Shown: positions 1-7,981, counted from the first letter of the stretch. The stretch: DNA of 14,254 nucleotides from an uncultured Haloferula sp. (GCA_946885645.1 CAMPGU010000083.1:1-14254); one strand, 5' to 3'. The notes: a model not told the origin generated them from the letters alone. Numbers and translations are program-made.

Positions 1-159
1 GTGCTCCAATACCCCGGGGATGCCAAAGACATGCACGAGAGCCTGGGCGAGCGGGTATCGCTTTGGTTCTACGTCGTCAGTTTCGGCAAGAGGCCGAGCG
101 AGTGGTTCGTCGTGACGCTCGGGGGCAAGCTGGCGGCGCGCGAGATCACGCGCCGCTGA
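1..159 (+). CDS. C-terminal end of an unrecognised protein (5' partial)
   Basis: The first reading frame is open from the window edge to a TGA at 157-159, giving the last 52 residues of a protein whose start lies outside the window. The fragment is aromatic and mixed in charge (for example SLWFYVVSFG, then SEWFVVTLGG) and ends in a basic tail, EITRR. That composition is like real coding sequence rather than a shadow frame. I do not recognise the family. It converges on the synthetase gene: only 26 bases separate its stop from that gene's stop, and a small hairpin spans the junction. No signal peptide or domain can be judged from this piece. Confidence 0.6.
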   Translation: MLQYPGDAKDMHESLGERVSLWFYVVSFGKRPSEWFVVTLGGKLAAREITRR

Positions 160-165
160 AGATCG

Positions 166-192
166 CGGGTGGGCTCCGGGAGCCTTTACCCG
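166..192. terminator. Possible bidirectional terminator hairpin between convergent genes
   Basis: A nested inverted repeat lies between two convergent stop codons. The inner stem GGCTC/GAGCC (172-176 with 180-184) has a 3-base loop and is followed by TTTA on the plus strand. An outer CGGGT/ACCCG stem (166-170 with 188-192) encloses it. The hairpin overlaps the TAA of the minus-strand gene. The inner stem is only 5 bp and the T-run is short, so terminator function is inferred from position as much as from sequence. Confidence 0.35.
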
Positions 193-2327
193 TGCGCCAG
201 TTCCTCGCAGCCTTTCAGGTCCAGCTTGCCCGAGGCGAGCACGGGGATCTCCTGCACGGGGACGATTGCCTTCGGGCACCAGAGGGAGGGGAAACCGGCG
301 TCCATGAGCTTGTAGCGCAGGTCGATACATTCCTGCTCCAGGGCCGGTCCGGCGATGGTGGAGAGGAGGATGATCGCCTCACCCTTTTGTGCATCGGGAA
401 TGCCCACGATGGCGATTTTCCGTTCGGCCTCGGAGTCCAAGCCCAGAGCCTTGTTTACCGCGGCCTCCACGGTCTCGTGCGGGACCATTTCCCCGGCGAT
501 CTTCGAGAAGCGGGAGATGCGGCCTTCGATGTAGAGGAAGCCGTCGTCGTCGATGCGGCCGACGTCACCGGTGCGGAACCAGCCGTCTTGGGTGAGAACT
601 TCGGCGGACTTCTTGGCGTTGTTCAGGTAGCCCGGGAAAATGTTAGCGCCCTTCAGCCAGATGACGCCCGGTTTGTCCCCCGTAAGCGGTTTCTCGGTGG
701 CCGGATCCGTCATGCGGAAGGCGATGCCGGGCAGGAGGTGGCCTACCGATCCCAGCCGCGAAGAAGGAATGACTGCGGCGTCCGCGACCGGAGCGGGATC
801 GGGGAGATTCACATTCGTGGCCGGGGAGGTTTCGGTGAGGCCGTAGCCCTCCTGCGGTGCGATGCCGAAGCGCTCCTGGAAGGACTCGGCGAGATTGACG
901 GGCAGCTTTTCGGCCCCGGTGACCACGAGTTGCAGGGATTTCAATTGCTCCGGCTCCACACGCTTCATGTAGCCGCGGAGGAAAGTCGGAGTGGCCAGCA
1001 ACACGTTCACCCCGCGCTGGGCGATGAGTTCGGCGAGCCGCTTGGTTTCGAGCGGATTCGGGTAGGTGACCAGGTCGATACCCTCGATGATGGGAAACCA
1101 GAGCGTGACCGTGCAGCCGAAGGAGTGGAAAAGCGGCAGGCAACCGAGTATGGCGGCTCCCGGCGTGAGATCCAGGCGGGTGCCGAATTGGCAGACATTC
1201 CCGAGCACGTTCCGGTGGGAGAGCGGCACGCCCTTCGGCTCTCCGGAAGAGCCGGAAGTGAAGAGAAGGATCGCCTCGTCATCGTTCTTCTTCCTGCCGA
1301 TGCCGAAGAGCGTCGCGATCGCGGAGACCGGTAGCAGTTTGCCCAGCACGGTCCAGGCGATGATCTTCTTCTTCAAGGATGGCAGGGTGCGCTCGATGAA
1401 AATGAGATCGCGATTCGGCGGCCACGGGAAGGAGGCCAGCTTGCGGACGAAGGGGTCGGCGGTGATGTAGCGGTCGAGGCCGGATTGCCGCATGGCCGAG
1501 CGGACCGCCTCATGGCCGGCGGTGAAGTTGAAATTCACCGGGGTTTTTCCGGCGAAGACCGCGGCGAGGTTGGCGATGAGGCCGGCCTTGCCGGGCGGCA
1601 GGATGATGCCGATGCGGGGATTGTCCGTGGAATCCCGGATGAACTTCGAGAATACCAGCGCCGCACCCAGAATACGGTCGTAGCCGATGCTGGAGTCGTC
1701 GGAGCCGTCGTGGAGCTTGTTCTTCCCGTGCTTCTTCAGCCCCTGGAGCAGGGCGGTCCCCAGAGAGCTCTTCAGCAGCGGGCGGCGGGAAAAAGACTCC
1801 TCCACCAGCTCGTGCAGGCGCTCGCGGTAGAGAGCAGGGCTCGCGTCCTTTGCCGGAATCTCCTTGGCAATGCCGATGACGGCGTGGGGCATCGAGCCCG
1901 GCTTCTCGATCGAGAGGCAGGCTTCGCGCGGGTAGTCGATATTCACCGGCAATACCGGCAGGCCGAAGGAGCAGAGCGTGCGCAGCGTTTTCCCCGGGAT
2001 GTGGCAGGGGATGGCGGCGCGGGTCACGGCGCGGCCGGGAACGAAAATAAGGACACCGCCGCCCGACAACTGGGGTTTCAGGTGCTCGCCCGCTGCCGCC
2101 GGGGCTGACTCGTCCTCGGAAAACGCCGCGCCGGAACCCGATTTTTCCAAATGAGCCCGAGTCGCGGCATCAAGTCTCGAGCTCTCTTCGATTAACCAGG
2201 TGATCTTCCGCCCCGAGAAAAGCCTTTCGAGGTGAGCGAGTTCCTGAAAGCCGAGGCGGCCGGGGATCACGAGGCACCCGGTGGACGGAATGCGGTCGGC
2301 GTGTAGGATTTGAACAGGACTGGACAT
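186..2327 (-). CDS. Aas-like acyl-ACP/acyl-CoA synthetase with a degenerate acyltransferase-like N-terminus
   Basis: An AMP-forming fatty-acid activating enzyme of the ANL superfamily. With the ATG at 2327 it has 713 residues. Adenylation motifs in order: the P-loop TSGSSGEPKG (about 357-366), GYGLTETSPA (494-503), GWFRTGDVG (582-590), GRISRFSKIAGEMV (602-615) and the C-terminal catalytic lysine in SGKLDLKG (K701). The GEMV..ETVE stretch and the ending resemble E. coli Aas, which ligates fatty acids to acyl carrier protein and reacylates lysophospholipid. As in Aas, roughly 200 residues precede the synthetase, but here the expected acyltransferase HX4D motif is absent, so I predict ligase activity only. 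A GTG at 2402 would add 25 residues with no ribosome binding site; ATG 2327 is preferred because the recognisable sequence begins there, though its SD is also weak. Exact substrate is uncertain. It stands alone and converges with the upstream gene. Confidence 0.85.
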   Translation of the reverse strand: MSSPVQILHADRIPSTGCLVIPGRLGFQELAHLERLFSGRKITWLIEESSRLDAATRAHLEKSGSGAAFSEDESAPAAAGEHLKPQLSGGGVLIFVPGRAVTRAAIPCHIPGKTLRTLCSFGLPVLPVNIDYPREACLSIEKPGSMPHAVIGIAKEIPAKDASPALYRERLHELVEESFSRRPLLKSSLGTALLQGLKKHGKNKLHDGSDDSSIGYDRILGAALVFSKFIRDSTDNPRIGIILPPGKAGLIANLAAVFAGKTPVNFNFTAGHEAVRSAMRQSGLDRYITADPFVRKLASFPWPPNRDLIFIERTLPSLKKKIIAWTVLGKLLPVSAIATLFGIGRKKNDDEAILLFTSGSSGEPKGVPLSHRNVLGNVCQFGTRLDLTPGAAILGCLPLFHSFGCTVTLWFPIIEGIDLVTYPNPLETKRLAELIAQRGVNVLLATPTFLRGYMKRVEPEQLKSLQLVVTGAEKLPVNLAESFQERFGIAPQEGYGLTETSPATNVNLPDPAPVADAAVIPSSRLGSVGHLLPGIAFRMTDPATEKPLTGDKPGVIWLKGANIFPGYLNNAKKSAEVLTQDGWFRTGDVGRIDDDGFLYIEGRISRFSKIAGEMVPHETVEAAVNKALGLDSEAERKIAIVGIPDAQKGEAIILLSTIAGPALEQECIDLRYKLMDAGFPSLWCPKAIVPVQEIPVLASGKLDLKGCEELAHG

Positions 2328-2564
2328 TTTGACGCACAGGAAAGACGTGGCCGGATTGGCTCCGCTTGCGAACAATTGAAGCGATTCGTCCGGCTCAGGC
2401 ACGGATTTTTTGTGCGGGATCTTCGGGAGGGCAGGTCAGAGCGGCCGCCACTCTGCCCGGCGCTGCCTCGCGCTGTTCGTAGGGGATGCCGCCCGCTCTC
2501 CCCCTGATGGCAGGGCACCCCTCGAAAGGGAGGACGTTTTTCCATACCGGCGGGGTTTCATTCC

Positions 2565-2594
2565 TTGCCGCACGCTTTCAGGCAGGCATACAAG
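2565..2594 (+). promoter_or_regulatory. Candidate sigma-70-type promoter for the tRNA gene
   Basis: A -35-like TTGCCG (2565-2570) and a -10-like TACAAG (2589-2594) are separated by 18 bases, on the same strand as the tRNA that begins 71 bases downstream. Each box matches the consensus at about four of six positions. The placement suits a tRNA with a processed 5' leader, but the match is only moderate. Confidence 0.3.
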
Positions 2595-2665
2595 ACCCCG
2601 TCAGCCGACGGCGCGAAGCGGGCAACGGATCTCCGCGGTCCCTTTTCGAGTGTCGCTCTCCAAAA

Positions 2666-2738
<73 letters not shown>

Positions 2739-3106
2739 CCTTGAATCTACGCGCTCTCGGACGAGGCCTGAAGATGGAGATACGTGAGCTTTTCCGGCTT
2801 TTCGGCGGCAAGGGCTGCTGGGCTACGGATGCGGCTCCCTCCGACATCCTCAGCCCGGCTTGGAACTCGGATTGACTCCGGCTCTCTTTCGTGGATTCGG
2901 AGGACGAGCCATTCGTGGTGAACGGGTTCCTTTCCCCGGCGTCTCCCAAGCCGTTCCGGAACCCTCCGTCGCAGGTCTTGCTGGCGGTGCTCCGCTGTCG
3001 GAGAGGGATGTAACGCGGCGTCCGGCTTGAAGGGAGGGACTTCTTTTGCGGTGATCAGCGGAAATGCGGATCACCGCCCCCTCGCTAGGGGCGCAGCTTT
3101 GACGGG
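2739..3106. other. Intergenic stretch without a convincing gene
   Basis: No coding region is supported here. Reading frames through it are either antisense readings of the tRNA or shadows of the PEP-CTERM gene. A possible 33-codon frame begins at ATG 2774 with a GAGG seven bases upstream, but it has no recognisable features. The end of the stretch carries two adjacent inverted repeats (3048-3093), listed separately. No T-tract terminator for the tRNA was found. Confidence 0.5.
3048..3093. repeat. Two overlapping inverted repeats downstream of a PEP-CTERM gene
   Basis: The first is a perfect 9-bp inverted repeat, GCGGTGATC (3048-3056) with GATCACCGC (3069-3077), around a 12-base loop. The second is a perfect 6-bp stem, CGCCCC (3075-3080) with GGGGCG (3088-3093), around a 7-base loop. 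They share three bases (3075-3077), so both full stems cannot form at once. They begin 14 bases past the stop of the minus-strand PEP-CTERM gene, where a terminator would sit, but the minus-strand sequence after the stems is A-rich (AAAAGAAG) rather than T-rich. A role in 3'-end formation or RNA stability is possible; intrinsic termination is not well supported. Confidence 0.45.
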
Positions 3107-3808
3107 TTACACCGCCATCGCCCTGCGACGACGGAAGAGCAGGCCGCCGGAGAGAAGAGCCAGGGCCGCGGAGGCAGGCTCGGGAACAGCGTTGAGCGTG
3201 AACATCATCGCCCGCGTGGGGTCGGAACTCCATCCGCCCGCCATGCCATTCGTGACGGGCTGGGTGAGTTTCGTGCCCATGGTCCAACCGTCGGGACCGG
3301 ATTCCGAAAGGTCCGTTGTTTCGCTCCACGCCACCGTGGAGCTGGTGTTGAGGGCGGGGTTGGCCAGCTCCACGCGCAACCAGTAGGTGGTGTTGGCGGC
3401 GAGCACCAATCCCCCGGCTTCGGCGGAGTAAGAATATTCCCCGGCATTGGAAGGCATGCTGTTACCCGTGAGGAGGGCCAAGGTCGCGGCGGGAGCGCCA
3501 CCATTATCGCTGGAGAGTGAGACGGTGAAACTGCCCACTCCGGTCGAGGTGCCCAGAAGCAGCGTCACGGACTCCAACGGCAGGGGACTATTGGAGGTGG
3601 TGAAGGAATTCGCCACGACGCTCCCGTTCGAGAACATCATCGGCATCGGGAAGCCCCCCGGCCCCGGGATCATGATCATGGTGCTATTGGCGGACAAGGC
3701 GGCTGCGCCGGAAGAGGCATTGCTCGTATTGCTCAAAACCATCGTCGAGGCCGAAGCCGCGGCGGATATCAGGATCGAAAAGGCGGCTGCGAAGGCAGGG
3801 GGTGTCAT
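3107..3808 (-). CDS. Secreted PEP-CTERM protein with a choice-of-anchor R-like domain
   Basis: From the ATG at 3808 the protein has 233 residues. It opens with a signal peptide (MTPPAFAAAFSILISAAASA, cleavage near residues 20-22). It ends with a PEP-CTERM signal: VPEP at 208-211, a short hydrophobic helix, then RRRR. Such tails are recognised by exosortase, which removes them during export. The body matches the pattern I know as the 'choice-of-anchor R' domain: ANSFTT (66-71), an amphipathic strand, SLSSDNGG (97-104), LAANTTYWLRVE (136-147), and a closing GGW...MMFTLNAV. This suggests an extracellular beta-sandwich; its ligand is unknown. A GTG at 3862 would add 18 residues that are not signal-like. 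No SD is visible, but an AT-rich patch near 3840-3860, in the 84-base gap after the MFS gene, could be promoter sequence. Confidence 0.85.
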   Translation of the reverse strand: MTPPAFAAAFSILISAAASASTMVLSNTSNASSGAAALSANSTMIMIPGPGGFPMPMMFSNGSVVANSFTTSNSPLPLESVTLLLGTSTGVGSFTVSLSSDNGGAPAATLALLTGNSMPSNAGEYSYSAEAGGLVLAANTTYWLRVELANPALNTSSTVAWSETTDLSESGPDGWTMGTKLTQPVTNGMAGGWSSDPTRAMMFTLNAVPEPASAALALLSGGLLFRRRRAMAV

Positions 3809-3892
3809 ATGGATGGCCCGAGTATCAGGAGCCCGCGACCTTACCAAGAAATTAAAAACCACCGCTCGCGGGGGGACCGATGTGTGGCCGCT

Positions 3893-5089
3893 TCACTCCG
3901 CCACCCGGACCTGGCGGAAGACCCAGATGCTGCCGATGCTGATCGCTATGGCGAGCAAACCCAGCCGGTCGAAATGCAGCATGGCACCTCCGGCACCCTT
4001 GGCGATGATCATGCCTCCGAGCGCGGCGCTCACTCCCGAGGAGAGATCGCGCGAGCAGGAGACGAGGCTCATGTAGGCGCCGCGTCTTCCCGATGGCACG
4101 GCCATCGATATGGCGGCTTGGGCGGGGATGAAACGGCCGCTGGCGAAAATAAAGAAGAGCGCCCCATTCAGCAGCGTGTGCCACAGCGGCAAAGGGCCGG
4201 AGGTGGAAAGGTGGTAAACCACCGCGCAGGCGCATGTGATCAACAGGACAAACATCGCGAAGTGACCGTGCCGGTCAGCCAGCCGGCCGACATAAGGGCC
4301 GGTGAAGATCGTGACGGCGCCGCCGACCAGGTAAACAAGGAAGAGATGCTCCTCCGCGAGCCCCACGTTCCCCACCAGATAGGGCGCAAGATACGGGATA
4401 ACCATGAAGTGACCCAGCACGCAGACCATCATCAGCGCGATGCCGTTCCACGCATTGCGGTCCTTCAGCAAGGTGAGGAAGTCTTCCCGGTGATCCGCGC
4501 CGCGCTCCAAATGGCCCCGCACCGGCGGCAGGACCCGGGCCAGTAGCACCCACACGACCGCCGCGATGGCCGCGATGGCGAGGAAGGGAGCCTCCCATTT
4601 CCACGATTGGGCCAGCTTCAGGCCCAGCGGCACGCCTAGCGCCGCCGCGGCGGAAAAAGCAGTCATGATGATTCCCATGCCTCGGGCTCGCCTTTCCGCG
4701 GGCACTACATCGGCGACGATGGTCATCAGGGTGGCGCTGCTGACCCCGCCGAAGGCGCCGCACATCGCCCGCGCGGCCATCAGCATGCCCGGCGTGCTGG
4801 AGAGCCCGCAGGCGAGCGTGCCCAGGGCGAAGCCCGCATAACAGAAGAGCAGCAGCTTCCTGCGGTCGAACCGGTCCGCGAAGGGGGCCATCGCCAGTCC
4901 CACCACTCCGGCGGTAATGGCGAACGCGGAAATGATGTGGCCGAACGAAGCGGGGGAAATGTCCAGCTCGCGCATCAACTGCGGCCCGAGCGGCATCATC
5001 ACCATGAAATCCATGATGTGGGTGAACTGCACGCAGGCGAGCAAGAGAAGAAGGATGCGTTCGGAGACGCCGCGGCCGGATTCCATCAT
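3893..5089 (-). CDS. MFS transporter, DHA1-like, 12 predicted membrane segments
   Basis: A 398-residue major facilitator protein of typical length. TM1 contains the family-like MDFMVMMPLGP (26-36). The TM2-TM3 loop carries motif A (PFADRFDRRK, 69-78), a weaker copy GRLADRHG (268-275) follows in the second half as expected from the internal duplication, and Arg107 lies in TM4 in the position of motif B. A charged linker (about 190-212, RGHLERGADHREDF) separates the six-helix halves. It resembles proton-driven drug/sugar-efflux proteins such as the AraJ group, but the substrate cannot be read from sequence. Two ATG codons occur in tandem at 5089 and 5086; the first is used here, with GAAGGGA (5097-5103) as one of the few plausible Shine-Dalgarno sites in the window. 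It lies 138 bases after the phosphodiesterase-sulfotransferase gene and 84 before the PEP-CTERM gene. Confidence 0.9.
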   Translation of the reverse strand: MMESGRGVSERILLLLLACVQFTHIMDFMVMMPLGPQLMRELDISPASFGHIISAFAITAGVVGLAMAPFADRFDRRKLLLFCYAGFALGTLACGLSSTPGMLMAARAMCGAFGGVSSATLMTIVADVVPAERRARGMGIIMTAFSAAAALGVPLGLKLAQSWKWEAPFLAIAAIAAVVWVLLARVLPPVRGHLERGADHREDFLTLLKDRNAWNGIALMMVCVLGHFMVIPYLAPYLVGNVGLAEEHLFLVYLVGGAVTIFTGPYVGRLADRHGHFAMFVLLITCACAVVYHLSTSGPLPLWHTLLNGALFFIFASGRFIPAQAAISMAVPSGRRGAYMSLVSCSRDLSSGVSAALGGMIIAKGAGGAMLHFDRLGLLAIAISIGSIWVFRQVRVAE

Positions 5090-5099
5090 TCAAACGTCC

Positions 5100-5130
5100 C
5101 TTCGAGGGGCGCGACTCGGTCGCACCGAAG
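5100..5130 (-). promoter_or_regulatory. Leader hairpin overlapping the ribosome binding site of the MFS gene
   Basis: An inner perfect stem GCGAC/GTCGC (5111-5115 with 5119-5123, 3-base loop) is enclosed by an outer CTTCG/CGAAG stem (5100-5104 with 5126-5130). The outer arm nearest the gene overlaps the start of the GAAGGGA ribosome binding site. If it forms in the mRNA it could reduce translation. This is a structural reading only, with no known family behind it. Confidence 0.25.
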
Positions 5131-5227
5131 CGGGTCCCGTGCAAGCCCGGTGTCCGGTCGCGCTGATGAAAAGGCCTCGCGGCGGGTGAACGCGTGCCAG
5201 CGGATCAAGCAGGAGCCATTGCCCGCC

Positions 5228-7936
5228 TCATGAGGTCGGTTTGTCCCGGTTGCGGTAAAGCTCCGGTTTCACGGCTGCTGCGAGAGCTTCCGGACCGGCG
5301 GGCATCGACTCTCCCAGGAACGCGCGGATCTCCGCCAACTGCGGGAGCGGGTTTTTCACGAGCGCGGGGAAATCCACCTCCAGCAGCCTTACGCGGGGGC
5401 TGGAACGCAAGGAGGCAAGGACCTGCGCGACGTGGGCTTCCTGGGTGGCAATGAGATGGGTCCTCTCCGCCTTCGGACGCGATCCCCGGTGCTCCAGCAT
5501 TTTCCACTGGGAATCCACCACTTCGCTAACAGGGCGCCGCATGAAGAGAACCCGGTAGCGGTGCCGGGGCGGCAGGTGAGGGAGCAAGGCGGAGATCACC
5601 TTTACGGCTTTGCCGGCGGCTTGCTCGATGACGCGGGGATTCTTCCGGAGGGCTTTGATCTCTTCCCATTCCCAGTAGCCCTCCGGATTGTCATCATCGG
5701 CTTCGCGCAGGCCATCGTGCATGACCTCCATTCCTCCCGCGCGGAGGATCTGCATCATTAGCGAGGTCCCGGAGCGGGGCAATCCGGAGACGACGGTAAA
5801 TTCGGGAAGATCCACTTCCGGGGGCGAGCCGCCCGGAGGCATCGCGGCACTACCAGCACGCGCCGCGCCCGGTGATTCGCCGCGGCCGGCCTCACGACGG
5901 GCGATGTCCCTGCGGAGGGAAGCCAAGCGCTCCGCCCGCCGCGCCGCGTACTCCGATTGGAGAACCCGCGCAAGAAGCGAGCACTCCGCCGCCGCCTCGA
6001 TTTTCCCCAAGGCCCGGAGAACCCGGGCGAGCATCCGGTTTCCCACGGCACTTCCGGAGGCAAGCCGGAGATGTTTCGTGAGGGCGGCTTCCGCTGCCGG
6101 CCAGTCACCGAGTCGGGCGAGAGCCACCCCCAGCAGCAAGTGGCCCCGCGGATTCCCGTACTGGAGACCGATGGCGGCGATCGCTTCGTCCGCCGCCTCG
6201 CCGCATTCGCCCCGGTGCAGGGCACAGCGGGCGAGAACGAGATGGGCGTGAGCGCTGCCTGTATCCACCGCGAGCAATTTCCGGGCGGCGTCGCGAGCCC
6301 GGTCCCAATGGCGGAGGGCGAGATAGGCGTCCGAGAGGCTTTGCAGCATGCGGACGTTGTCCGGCTCCTTTGCGGCGATGGTCGCGAGATGTCCGAGAGC
6401 TTTGTCATGATTGCCCCTTTCGGTCTCGATGGCTCCCATGAGGAGGTGGGCGGACTCGCTTTGACCGAAGCTCCCGAGACATACCGCGAGGGTCCGCTCC
6501 GCTTCATCGATCAGCCCCAGATGAAGCTGGGTTCTGGCCAGAAGCTGGCTGTAATCGGGCCGATCGGGGCACTCGGCGTGACACTCTTCCAAGAGAGGTA
6601 GGGCCATCTCCTCCTTCCCCGCGTAAAGCCAGGCACGCGCGAGATTCCAGCGGTTCTCACGGCGTGTTTCAGCCGCCGCGGTTCCGGGGTCGGGTGAAAC
6701 TTCCTCAATGTATCCGAGCGCCACGAACTGCTCCAGCAATGCCCGGCTCTCCTCGGATGACAGCGTTCCCCGCCGCTTGCCGACTCCGCCGGGATGCTCC
6801 CAGGTGGGAATCGTCTGCACGGGGCGGCGCTCGGCAAAGGCCTCCGCGAGCACGCGGCCTTCCATGTCCTCGCCGGGGGGGAGGTCGAAATAATGGAGGA
6901 TCGTGGGTGCCAGATCCAGGAGCCGCGCGCCGTGAACCAATTCGTCCTGCTTGAAGCCGGGGCCGTGGGCGGCGAATACCCCTTGGGCACGATGCCAAAC
7001 CGTGATTCCCGCAGGGACGCGCGGGGTGAACTTCGGGCGCAGGTGATCGCTGTGAAAACCATGGTCGGAGACCAGCATGATTGCGGTCTCCGGGCCCGCC
7101 AGGTGGATGAGGCGCTGGAGCATCATGTCGTGGGCGCGGTAAGTCGCCGCCACCACGTTCTTGTACATGGCGAAATCCGCCTCCGGAATGCCCTCCATCC
7201 GCGGGGGGTGATAGGGCATGAACAAGTGGCTGATCTCGTCCAGCGCCCGGAAGTAAACCGCCATGAAGTCCCATTCCGGGTCCGTCTCCATCAGGTAAGT
7301 GGCGGCGGATTGCACCGAGTAGGCTTCGGCCAGCTTCCCCGCGAGGAGATGGAGACGCCGGTCCGATTTCTGGTCCACCTGTGCGGCGTCCGGTACAAAG
7401 GCACGGATGATGTCTCCGGTGATCTCCCGCGGGCTCACCCGCAGGTGGTTCAGCTCTGCGCCCAGCTCGTCCGGCCAGTAGGTCCCGGAAGGAGGAGGGG
7501 GCCAATCGGCGGGTGATTGGCCCGACTGGCAACCGTGGGGATGAGGGTAGAGGTTCGAGACCACTTTGCCCTTCAGGTCGCGCTCGCCCTGGGTGGCGAA
7601 CCATCCGATCACGTGACTCCTTAGCCCTCTTTCATCGAGCATCTCCCATATCGTCTTGCAGCGGCGGGTGGCGGCGGATACCGGGACGATCCGGCCGCTG
7701 ACGGGATCGACCTCCGTGAAGCCGTGGACCCCGTGGTGATAGGCCATCTTGCCGGTGGCGATCGACGTCCACAGCATCGGCGAAAGCTGGGGCTCCAGGG
7801 TAGTGAGGTTCCCGGAAACGCCGCCCTCCACCAGGTGCTGTACCCCCGGCAGTTGGCCGGCGTCCAGCAGGGGATGCATGAGCTTCCAATCGGCCGAGTC
7901 CCAGCCGATCAGAAGCAACCGCTTTTTCCCCGACAT
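5228..7936 (-). CDS. Three-part fusion: alkaline-phosphatase-type phosphodiesterase, TPR repeats, PAPS sulfotransferase
   Basis: A 902-residue protein beginning MSGKKRLLLIGWDSADW, with no signal peptide, so probably cytoplasmic. Residues 1-370 are a type I phosphodiesterase/nucleotide pyrophosphatase-like (alkaline phosphatase superfamily) domain. A full two-metal set is visible: D13; S52 in LSPMLWTS at the nucleophile position (T57 is an alternative); D233 and H237 in ALDEISH; D291-H292 in SDHGFHSDH; and H324 in AAHGPGF. Residues about 425-670 are helical TPR-type repeats (for example RWNLARAWLYAGKEEMALPLLEE). Residues 710-902 are a sulfotransferase: the 5'-phosphosulfate loop GLPRSGTS (718-725) and the 3'-phosphate motif in FMRRPVSEVVDSQ (798-810). 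The sulfate donor should be PAPS; both substrates are unknown. The frame is continuous through all three parts. It starts 45 bases after a PEP-CTERM gene with no hairpin between, suggesting co-transcription. No SD is visible at the ATG. Confidence 0.88.
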   Translation of the reverse strand: MSGKKRLLLIGWDSADWKLMHPLLDAGQLPGVQHLVEGGVSGNLTTLEPQLSPMLWTSIATGKMAYHHGVHGFTEVDPVSGRIVPVSAATRRCKTIWEMLDERGLRSHVIGWFATQGERDLKGKVVSNLYPHPHGCQSGQSPADWPPPPSGTYWPDELGAELNHLRVSPREITGDIIRAFVPDAAQVDQKSDRRLHLLAGKLAEAYSVQSAATYLMETDPEWDFMAVYFRALDEISHLFMPYHPPRMEGIPEADFAMYKNVVAATYRAHDMMLQRLIHLAGPETAIMLVSDHGFHSDHLRPKFTPRVPAGITVWHRAQGVFAAHGPGFKQDELVHGARLLDLAPTILHYFDLPPGEDMEGRVLAEAFAERRPVQTIPTWEHPGGVGKRRGTLSSEESRALLEQFVALGYIEEVSPDPGTAAAETRRENRWNLARAWLYAGKEEMALPLLEECHAECPDRPDYSQLLARTQLHLGLIDEAERTLAVCLGSFGQSESAHLLMGAIETERGNHDKALGHLATIAAKEPDNVRMLQSLSDAYLALRHWDRARDAARKLLAVDTGSAHAHLVLARCALHRGECGEAADEAIAAIGLQYGNPRGHLLLGVALARLGDWPAAEAALTKHLRLASGSAVGNRMLARVLRALGKIEAAAECSLLARVLQSEYAARRAERLASLRRDIARREAGRGESPGAARAGSAAMPPGGSPPEVDLPEFTVVSGLPRSGTSLMMQILRAGGMEVMHDGLREADDDNPEGYWEWEEIKALRKNPRVIEQAAGKAVKVISALLPHLPPRHRYRVLFMRRPVSEVVDSQWKMLEHRGSRPKAERTHLIATQEAHVAQVLASLRSSPRVRLLEVDFPALVKNPLPQLAEIRAFLGESMPAGPEALAAAVKPELYRNRDKPTS

Positions 7937-7981
7937 CGGAAGCTAGCGCGGAGACAATCAGATCCCGTTCTTCCCGCACGC

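Noticed and set aside
63..1334. 423-codon plus-strand frame opposite the acyl-ACP synthetase
   Set aside because: It is in the same exact antisense register to a gene with complete AMP-binding motifs, begins inside the partial gene at 1-159 in another frame, and has no recognisable domain.
2850..3329. 159-codon minus-strand frame overlapping the end of the first PEP-CTERM gene
   Set aside because: It is out of frame with a gene that has a signal peptide, a domain match and a sorting tail; its Arg/Pro/His-rich composition is typical of a shadow frame.
5432..7516. Several plus-strand frames of 90-240 codons opposite the phosphodiesterase-sulfotransferase gene
   Set aside because: No domain is recognisable and the opposite strand carries complete motifs in a continuous 902-codon frame.
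5228..7936. Sulfatase identity for the N-terminal domain of the fusion
   Set aside because: The sulfatase signature C/S-x-P-x-R, needed for formylglycine formation, is absent; the pattern SPMLWTS fits the phosphodiesterase/pyrophosphatase branch of the superfamily.
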